Position numbers and translations under genes: made by a program. Below are positions 1 through 5,871 of a stretch of DNA of 8,703 nt, piece after piece (the stretch's first letter is position 1; every line of letters starts with the position of its first letter). This stretch comes from an uncultured Lachnospiraceae bacterium. Lineage in GTDB: Bacteria > Bacillota > Clostridia > Lachnospirales > Lachnospiraceae. The stretch covers positions 1 through 8,703 of the forward strand of contig CAOJLW010000090.1 of the NCBI GenBank assembly GCA_948438565.1, written 5' to 3'. Below the pieces are notes generated by a model. The model saw only the letters and a program-made list of their open reading frames with translations. It was not told where the DNA came from and made no database searches.

Positions 1-216
1 GAGTATAATATTCTGCTTCTGTTAATGAAAAATCAGGGGAAGGTTTTTTCGATTAGCCAGATTTATGAAAGCATCTGGAATGCGGATGCGATTGGCGCAG
101 ATAATACGGTGGCGGTGCATATCCGGCATATCCGGGAAAAGATTGAGATTAACCCAAAGGAGCCGCGCTATATTAAAGTAGTATGGGGAATTGGATATAA
201 GGTAGATAAGGTATAG
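1..216 (+). CDS. Response regulator, OmpR/PhoB family, C-terminal DNA-binding domain (5' partial)
   Basis: Only the last 71 residues are in the window; the frame is open to base 1 and stops at TAG 214-216, so the receiver domain and start lie upstream. What is visible is a winged-helix DNA-binding domain of the OmpR/PhoB type. It has an LLLLMKNQGKVFS segment (helix 1 region), QIYESIWN (helix 2), the recognition helix NTVAVHIRHIREKIE, and the closing wing hairpin YIKVVWGIGYKV. These match the family pattern 'R(T/V)VDVHIxxLRxKI...YIxTVxGxGY' closely. Such proteins bind direct repeats upstream of target genes after phosphorylation of the receiver. The gene ends 11 bases before the histidine kinase and is almost certainly co-transcribed with it. 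The subfamily looks VanR-like, but without the receiver this cannot be fixed, and the targets are unknown. Confidence 0.95.
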   Translation, partial: EYNILLLLMKNQGKVFSISQIYESIWNADAIGADNTVAVHIRHIREKIEINPKEPRYIKVVWGIGYKVDKV

Positions 217-227
217 AGGAAAAAGAT

Positions 228-2204
228 ATGAAAGACAATCAAAATAACAATGGGTTTCAAACAGTTGCAATGATACTGCAGATGGTATGCTTAATTGTTT
301 TTATTGTGCTTTTTTCCCTTATGCTGAATTTGTTTGGAAGGAGTATGCTGAGTTTTCGTGATATCGGCAATGACTCCTTCTTTCATTCTTCCTATTATAT
401 GAATGTCTTGACAAAGGAGACCAATGGACTGACGACCTATTTACGGCTGCGCGGCGGGATTCGTCAGAATGACCTGGATTATGAAAAATATAAACAGTAT
501 AAGTTAAAATTTGACAATGGAGACAGTAACCTCTATTATTGGTTTGCCCAAGGGGATCAGGTTTTGACCAACATGGAGCAAAAATACGACCAGAAAGCGG
601 CGTTAAAGCATGCCAAGCATTTAGGCAGTTATTTTTATTATGACGACGAAACGATTACCTTTCAGGGGAATATCCGGTATCTGGACCGGACGCTGGATAT
701 TGACGTTCTGCGGCTGTTTCAGCAATTGCGACAGAGCGGCGGACTGATTGTTGCGGTGGATACCGCATTGCCCAAACAAGATGCCATTGCAGAAGCGGCC
801 GATATCTATGATACCTATTTTTCATGGGTTGAGATTAGTTTTTTTGTCATTATTATTGCGGTGATGTGTTTTGTATTGTGCATTATTTATCTGACGCTTT
901 CTACCGGAAAAAACGGAGAAGATGGGGATATGCGCCTTTACCGGATGGATTATATTCCAACGGAGCTGCTGTTTTTGTTTTTTGTGCTCTTTGTCGCGGC
1001 TTTGGTGGCATTTTGCGCCAGATTGGGGGGACAGTCCTGGGATATTGCCAGTTCCTTGATTTTGACCGGGACGTTGGTATTCCTTTCCGATGTTATTTTA
1101 CTGACGTTATATTTGAGTTTTGTGCGTAAGATCAAAGCCGATATCTTTATTAGCTGTAGCCTGACGGCCCATATTGTGCATTTGTTGAAGGAATGCATGC
1201 GCAGGCAGCGGATTGTAAAACGTTCTGTAATTCAGTTTGTGCTTCTGATTGTCTGGAGCCTGTTTTTTGCATGGTGGGCATTTTCGAAACGAAATATTTA
1301 TGCGTATATCGGTCTTTTGCTGGTATTGCTCTATTTGGCGACTTATTTTTTACAGCAGGCGCTTCAGCGCAGCAAAATTTTGGAAGGGATCCATGAAATT
1401 CGCGGCGGTAATCTAAATTATAAGTATCATGCGTCGGATTTTTCCGGAGATTATATGGAACTGGCGGAAGAGCTCAACGGAGTGGGAGAGGGTTTATCTC
1501 ATGCCGTGGAAGAAAATGTCAAGAACGAGCGCTTGAAAACAGAATTGATTACGAATGTTTCACACGACATCAAAACGCCGTTGACGTCGATTATTAATTA
1601 TATTGAACTGATTAAAATGGAAGGGATTGAAAATGGGAACCTTAAGAATTATGTCGGTATCCTCGAACAGAAGTCCCAGAGGTTAAAACAGCTTACGGAA
1701 GATTTGGTGGAAGTATCCAGGATTACAAGTGGAAATATCACCCTGGATATGCAGCCAATCAATATGGTGGAACTGATTTGCCAGACGGGAGGGGAATTTA
1801 ATGAAATTTTTGAAGATATGGGTCTGACCATTATTACCAGACTGCCCAAGGAACCCGTGATGATTTTGGCGGACGGCAGCCGGATTTGGCGCGTAATACA
1901 AAACTTGTACAATAATGTGGCCAAATATGCCTTAAAAGATACCAGGGTATATGTGGAACTGAGGGAAAACGATGGTGTGGCGGAATTTTCCATCAAAGAT
2001 ATTTCCGCGCAGGAGATTCAGAAAATGCCGCAGGATTTAAGCGAACGTTTTGTGCGCGGGGACGAATCCCGAGGTACGGAGGGCAGCGGCCTTGGCCTGT
2101 CGATTGCAAGAAACCTGACCAATATGATGGGAGGGACATTTGAAATAACGCTGGACGGGGATTTATTTACCGCATCCATTACCTTTCCGGTGATAAACCC
2201 TTGA
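228..2204 (+). CDS. Sensor histidine kinase, multi-pass membrane, VanS-like
   Basis: A 658-residue membrane sensor kinase that should autophosphorylate on His and pass phosphate to the adjacent response regulator. An AGAGGA ribosome binding site at 215-220 precedes the ATG by 7 bases. Residues 11-36 form a first membrane helix, and about 37-198 form an extracytoplasmic sensor domain rich in Tyr. Five further hydrophobic segments follow near 200-225, 243-265, 272-298, 333-352 and 357-376. A HAMP-like linker (about 380-430) leads to the H box NVSHDIKTPLTSI, with phospho-acceptor His446. The N box is NLYNNVAKY (559-567, Asn563) and the G2 box is GSGLGLSIA (619-627). The usual DxGxG box is reduced to KDISAQE (590-596), keeping the Asp but losing the glycines; I recall similar changes in other Firmicute kinases. 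The ligand cannot be predicted. The extra membrane helices between sensor and catalytic core are more than a simple two-helix VanS has. Confidence 0.95.
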   Translation: MKDNQNNNGFQTVAMILQMVCLIVFIVLFSLMLNLFGRSMLSFRDIGNDSFFHSSYYMNVLTKETNGLTTYLRLRGGIRQNDLDYEKYKQYKLKFDNGDSNLYYWFAQGDQVLTNMEQKYDQKAALKHAKHLGSYFYYDDETITFQGNIRYLDRTLDIDVLRLFQQLRQSGGLIVAVDTALPKQDAIAEAADIYDTYFSWVEISFFVIIIAVMCFVLCIIYLTLSTGKNGEDGDMRLYRMDYIPTELLFLFFVLFVAALVAFCARLGGQSWDIASSLILTGTLVFLSDVILLTLYLSFVRKIKADIFISCSLTAHIVHLLKECMRRQRIVKRSVIQFVLLIVWSLFFAWWAFSKRNIYAYIGLLLVLLYLATYFLQQALQRSKILEGIHEIRGGNLNYKYHASDFSGDYMELAEELNGVGEGLSHAVEENVKNERLKTELITNVSHDIKTPLTSIINYIELIKMEGIENGNLKNYVGILEQKSQRLKQLTEDLVEVSRITSGNITLDMQPINMVELICQTGGEFNEIFEDMGLTIITRLPKEPVMILADGSRIWRVIQNLYNNVAKYALKDTRVYVELRENDGVAEFSIKDISAQEIQKMPQDLSERFVRGDESRGTEGSGLGLSIARNLTNMMGGTFEITLDGDLFTASITFPVINP

Positions 2205-2229
2205 TTTTTAACGGTACTGCATTTATAAT
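2201..2229 (+). promoter_or_regulatory. Predicted SigA-type promoter for the hydratase operon
   Basis: TTGATT at 2201-2206 (5 of 6... four leading bases match TTGACA plus partial) is followed by a 17-base spacer and a perfect TATAAT at 2224-2229. Transcription would start near 2235-2237, giving a leader of about 30 bases before the hydratase ATG at 2266. The -35 box overlaps the TGA stop of the histidine kinase (2202-2204). No intrinsic terminator is visible in the gap, so read-through from the two-component operon could add to expression. The match is to the consensus only; use in the cell is inferred. Confidence 0.7.
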
Positions 2230-2251
2230 TTTTATAACTATGGAAAAGCAT

Positions 2252-2257
2252 AAGGAG
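2252..2257 (+). promoter_or_regulatory. Ribosome binding site of the hydratase gene
   Basis: AAGGAG, complementary to the 3' end of 16S rRNA, ends 8 bases before the ATG at 2266. This fixes the hydratase start; an in-frame alternative further downstream has no need to be considered. Confidence 0.85.
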
Positions 2258-2265
2258 AATATTAT

Positions 2266-4551
2266 ATGAAATTATATGAAAACGGAGCTTACCTTGTAAA
2301 CGGGACGGAAATTGTGGAAGACCATACGTCTGTGGCCGAGGAGCTTTTTCGTAAAACAGGAACACGCTGGGATAAAACGGAAGCGGCGAAAAATACGATT
2401 GCCTATGGCATTTTAGAGGCGCATAATACGTCTGGCAATATGGAAAAGCTGCAGATTAAATTTGATAAACTGACTTCACACGATATTACTTTTGTTGGAA
2501 TTATACAGACTGCCCGGGCGTCAGGATTGGAAAAGTTTCCGATCCCATATGTGCTGACGAATTGTCATAACAGCCTTTGCGCAGTCGGAGGAACGATCAA
2601 TGAGGACGATCATATGTATGGTCTGACCTGCGCCAAAAAGTATGGCGGCGTCTATGTGCCGCCGCATCAGGCTGTCATTCATCAGTATGCCAGGGAGATG
2701 CTGGCAGGGGGCGGCAGGATGATTTTGGGTTCGGATTCGCATACCCGCTATGGCGCGCTTGGCACGATGGCGATGGGAGAAGGCGGTCCGGAACTGGTCA
2801 AACAGCTGCTCGATCAGACGTATGACATCAATATGCCGGGGGTTGTCGGCGTTTATCTGACCGGAGAGCCGGTAAAGGGCGTTGGGCCGCAGGATATCGC
2901 GCTGGCGATTATTGGAGAAGTGTTTGCTAACGGCTATGTGAAGAATAAGGTGATGGAATTTGTAGGTCCGGGCGTATCGAATTTAAGCGTGGATTATCGG
3001 ATTGGCGTGGATGTTATGACGACGGAGACGACTTGCCTGTCCTCAATCTGGAGGACGGACGATAAAGTGCAGGAATTTTATGACATTCACGGCAGAAGCG
3101 AAGACTATCGGGAATTAAATCCTGGCGCAGTCGCCTATTATGACGGCATGATTGCCATCGATCTCGGGACAATCCGTCCGATGATTGCGATGCCGTTCCA
3201 TCCGAGCAATACGTATACGATCGAGGAGTTAAACGCAAACCTGCTCGATATTTTGGAGGACTGTGAGAAACGTGCGCAGGTTAGCTTTGACGGCGCCGTA
3301 GAATTGGATTTAAAGAGCAAGGTCAAAAATGGAAGATTGTATGTCGATCAGGGCATTATCGCCGGCTGTGCAGGCGGCGGCTTTGAAAATATCTGTGCGG
3401 CGGCGGATATTTTAAAAGGAGCTTCGATTGGAGCCAATGAATTTACGTTAAGCGTTTATCCGGCCAGTATGCCGGTTTATATGGAACTTGTCAGAAATGG
3501 AGCGGCGGCAGCTTTGATGGAGACGGGCGCGATTTTAAAGACGGCGTTTTGCGGGCCGTGCTTTGGCGCGGGGGATACGCCTGCGAATAATGCGTTTTCT
3601 ATCCGTCATTCTACCAGGAATTTCCCGAACCGCGAAGGCTCGAAAGTACAAAGCGGCCAGGTGGCGTCCGTCGCGCTTATGGATGCGCGTTCGATTGCAG
3701 CGACCGCCGCTAATCAGGGATATTTGACGGCTGCAACGGATATGGATGTCGAATACGGCAAACCCAAATATTTCTTTGACAGCAAAATTTATGCAAACCG
3801 TGTGTTTGACAGCAAGGGCGTGGCGGATCCGTCCGTAGAGATCCAGTTTGGGCCGAATATCAAGGACTGGCCCGCAATGTCTGCACTGCCGGAGCATATG
3901 GTATTAAAGGTGGTTGCGGAAATTCACGACCCGGTTACGACGACAGACGAGCTGATCCCATCCGGGGAAACGTCGTCCTATCGATCCAATCCATTGGGTT
4001 TGGCGGAATTTACGCTTTCCAGGAAGGATCCGTCGTATGTCGGCAAAGCAAAAGAGATTCAAAAAGCGCAAAAAGCCATTGAAGCGGATTCCTGTCCCTG
4101 TGAGGCCGTTCCGGAATTAAATCCGGTTATGGATACTATTAAGGCAAGCTACAGCGGCGTCAACAGGCAAACCGTAGGAATTGGAAGCGTTATTTTTGCC
4201 GTAAAGCCAGGCGATGGTTCCGCGCGCGAACAGGCGGCTTCCTGCCAGAAGGTTTTGGGTGGATGGGCCAATATTGCGCACGAATATGCGACAAAGCGTT
4301 ACCGTTCCAATCTGATCAACTGGGGTATGCTGCCGCTTTTAATCGACCAGGGGGATCTCCCATTTGCCAACGGAGATTATCTGTTTTTGCCGGATATTCG
4401 GAAGGCAGTCGCAGAAAAAGCGGCTAAGATCCAGGCGTTTGTCGTAAAAGACGGCGCGATGCAGGAGTTTTCGTTGACGCTTGGCGAACTGACGGATGAT
4501 GAACGAGATATCATTTTAAAGGGGTGTCTGATCAATTACAATAGAAAGTAG
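2266..4551 (+). CDS. Aconitase-superfamily hydratase (YbhJ-like)
   Basis: A 761-residue cytoplasmic Fe-S hydratase of the aconitase/isopropylmalate isomerase superfamily. The three [4Fe-4S] cysteines are visible: Cys368 in IIAGCAGGG, and Cys429 and Cys432 in FCGPCFG, spaced as in aconitase. His139 (VIHQ), Asp157 and His159 (GSDSHT), Glu254, Arg451 and Arg456 (TRNFPNR), Arg573 (SSYRSNP), and Ser652 and Arg654 (GDGSAREQ) align with aconitase active-site residues. Two positions differ: the residue matching Gln72 of pig aconitase is His72, as in isopropylmalate isomerase, and the Asp of the Asp-His pair is Cys100 (NCH). The C-terminal swivel domain (about 550-761) is fused on the same chain. The length and overall pattern resemble E. 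coli YbhJ, a putative hydratase of unknown substrate, rather than citrate-cycle AcnA or AcnB; this is from memory. No citrate-cycle gene is adjacent. The substrate is unknown. Confidence 0.88.
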   Translation: MKLYENGAYLVNGTEIVEDHTSVAEELFRKTGTRWDKTEAAKNTIAYGILEAHNTSGNMEKLQIKFDKLTSHDITFVGIIQTARASGLEKFPIPYVLTNCHNSLCAVGGTINEDDHMYGLTCAKKYGGVYVPPHQAVIHQYAREMLAGGGRMILGSDSHTRYGALGTMAMGEGGPELVKQLLDQTYDINMPGVVGVYLTGEPVKGVGPQDIALAIIGEVFANGYVKNKVMEFVGPGVSNLSVDYRIGVDVMTTETTCLSSIWRTDDKVQEFYDIHGRSEDYRELNPGAVAYYDGMIAIDLGTIRPMIAMPFHPSNTYTIEELNANLLDILEDCEKRAQVSFDGAVELDLKSKVKNGRLYVDQGIIAGCAGGGFENICAAADILKGASIGANEFTLSVYPASMPVYMELVRNGAAAALMETGAILKTAFCGPCFGAGDTPANNAFSIRHSTRNFPNREGSKVQSGQVASVALMDARSIAATAANQGYLTAATDMDVEYGKPKYFFDSKIYANRVFDSKGVADPSVEIQFGPNIKDWPAMSALPEHMVLKVVAEIHDPVTTTDELIPSGETSSYRSNPLGLAEFTLSRKDPSYVGKAKEIQKAQKAIEADSCPCEAVPELNPVMDTIKASYSGVNRQTVGIGSVIFAVKPGDGSAREQAASCQKVLGGWANIAHEYATKRYRSNLINWGMLPLLIDQGDLPFANGDYLFLPDIRKAVAEKAAKIQAFVVKDGAMQEFSLTLGELTDDERDIILKGCLINYNRK

Positions 4552-4554
4552 GTG
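4547..4554 (+). promoter_or_regulatory. Ribosome binding site overlapping the hydratase stop; fixes the GTG start at 4564
   Basis: AGTAGGTG (within AAAGTAGGTGG) differs at one base from the ideal AAAGGAGGTG and lies across the hydratase TAG stop (4549-4551). It ends 9 bases before GTG 4564. The other candidate, GTG 4552, sits inside this element and has only a weak AGAAAG upstream, so 4564 is preferred. The arrangement suggests translational coupling to the hydratase. Confidence 0.7.
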
Positions 4555-4563
4555 GCGACGGAC

Positions 4564-5844
4564 GTGGAGGATAAGCAAACGGATGTAAAAAAGAAAAAGG
4601 TTTCAGATTGGGATTTGAATCAATATATCGTCATAGCGGCGATTGCTTTTGTGACGGTGTGCGGTTGTGTGCTTTTTTTCTTCTTTATCTATCGGTATCA
4701 TGGTTTTGCAGAATACTGGCAGAAGCTGGTGGCCGTTTTGCAGCCGATTATCATGGGGTTTATTACGGCATATCTGCTCAATCCGGTTATGATGTTTTTG
4801 GAAAAATATTTGCAGGTTTTTTTACTGCCTCGGATGAAAAGCGAGGTAAAGGCAAAAAAGATGGCGCGTACCATTGCGACGGTGGGAGCCTTATTCCTGT
4901 TCCTGTTATGTATTTTCCTGTTGCTGGATATGGTGATACCGGAGTTAATCGCCAGTGTTCAGAATATGACGACCAATCTTCCGTCTGAAGTCAATTCGTT
5001 TGTAGCATGGACAAAAGAGACTTTATCAGGGGAAAGCGGCCTGGCAGAGATGTTGGGTACGAGCTTGCTTTCAATTACCAAATATATAGAACAATTTTTG
5101 GAAAAAGATGTCCTTCCACAGATTAATTCTTATGTTGCTTCGATTACAACGGGCGTGATTAGCGCTGTTCGCGCATTGTTTAATTTTATTATCGGACTGG
5201 TCATTGCGCTTTATCTGTTGGTGAGCAAAGAGACTTTTATTGGCCAGGGCAAAAAAATCCTCTACGCAGCGTTGCCGCCTAAGATGGGTAATCATGTGAT
5301 TCAGACGTTAAGGGTAACCGATAAAATGTTTGGCGGTTTTATCAGCGGGAAAATTTTGGATTCTGCAATTATTGGAGTCATTGCCTACATCGGACTTTCG
5401 ATTATGCGTATGCCGTATAGCCTGCTGGTGGCCGTCATTGTCGGCGTGACCAATATCGTTCCGTTTTTTGGTCCGTTTATTGGCGCGGTTCCGGGGGTGA
5501 TTTTGATTGCCCTGGCAGAGCCGATCAAAGGTTTATATTTTGTGATTTTTGTATTTGTTTTGCAGCAGGTGGACGGCAATATTATTGGGCCCAAAATTCT
5601 GGGCGATTCTACAGGCCTTTCCTCGTTTTGGGTTATTTTTGCAATTTTAATCGGCGGCGGTATGTTTGGTTTTATGGGGATGCTGCTGGGTGTGCCTACC
5701 TTTGGGGTTTTATATTACCTGATCCGTGAAATTGTCGCCTATATTTTACGCAGGCGAAAGCTTCCGGAGGGGACAAGGGATTATATCCGGATGAAAAATG
5801 TCGATTTAGAAACCGGAGAATTGCGTTATGAAGAGAAACAATAG
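4564..5844 (+). CDS. AI-2E/PerM family membrane protein
   Basis: A 426-residue polytopic membrane protein of the AI-2E transporter family (TqsA/PerM/YtvI/YdiK type). The frame could open at GTG 4552 (430 residues), but the ribosome binding site favours GTG 4564. A lysine-rich cytoplasmic N-terminus is followed by membrane segments near 21-43, 52-78 and 103-127. A soluble extracytoplasmic stretch (about 128-195) comes next, then further segments near 204-221, 264-281, 285-318, 323-337 and 353-391. Family signatures are SGKILDSAIIG (261-271), TNIVPFFGPFIGAVPG (296-311) and the DGNIIGPKILGDSTGLSSFW block (337-356). The charged tail 395-426 is cytoplasmic. Members have been linked to autoinducer-2 export and, in some cases, to Na+/H+ or small-molecule transport, so the substrate here is open. 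It sits 12 bases after the hydratase and 27 bases before the next gene, in the same probable operon. Confidence 0.93.
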   Translation: MEDKQTDVKKKKVSDWDLNQYIVIAAIAFVTVCGCVLFFFFIYRYHGFAEYWQKLVAVLQPIIMGFITAYLLNPVMMFLEKYLQVFLLPRMKSEVKAKKMARTIATVGALFLFLLCIFLLLDMVIPELIASVQNMTTNLPSEVNSFVAWTKETLSGESGLAEMLGTSLLSITKYIEQFLEKDVLPQINSYVASITTGVISAVRALFNFIIGLVIALYLLVSKETFIGQGKKILYAALPPKMGNHVIQTLRVTDKMFGGFISGKILDSAIIGVIAYIGLSIMRMPYSLLVAVIVGVTNIVPFFGPFIGAVPGVILIALAEPIKGLYFVIFVFVLQQVDGNIIGPKILGDSTGLSSFWVIFAILIGGGMFGFMGMLLGVPTFGVLYYLIREIVAYILRRRKLPEGTRDYIRMKNVDLETGELRYEEKQ

Positions 5845-5858
5845 AACCGCATATTTTT

Positions 5859-5865
5859 GAGGTGA
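5859..5865 (+). promoter_or_regulatory. Ribosome binding site supporting the TTG start at 5872
   Basis: GAGGTGA matches seven bases of the anti-Shine-Dalgarno complement and ends 6 bases before TTG 5872. An in-frame TGA at 5863-5865 blocks any earlier start. The first in-frame ATG (5908, residue 13) has no comparable site, so TTG is the likely initiator. Confidence 0.8.
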
Positions 5866-5871
5866 CACAAA

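Noticed and set aside
1649..1996. 115-residue - strand open frame inside the histidine kinase
   Set aside because: It lies fully opposite the H-box to N-box region of a clearly conserved kinase and shows no recognisable protein features.
2205..2265. Terminator after the histidine kinase
   Set aside because: The gap is AT-rich with T runs but has no GC-rich inverted repeat ahead of them; it reads as promoter plus leader.
3535..3897. 120-residue - strand open frame inside the hydratase
   Set aside because: Arg/His-rich shadow of the conserved Fe-S and RNFPNREG region on the + strand, with no start signals.
2266..4551. Calling this gene acnA/acnB (citrate-cycle aconitase)
   Set aside because: Changes at the positions of Gln72 and Asp100, CAG in place of the usual CTN at the first Fe-S cysteine, and the YbhJ-like length argue against a confident aconitase name.
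5845..5871. Terminator or promoter between the AI-2E-family gene and the TPR/AAA+ gene
   Set aside because: ATATTTTTGAGG contains a short T run but no stem precedes it, and no -35/-10 pair is visible; it only holds the ribosome binding site.
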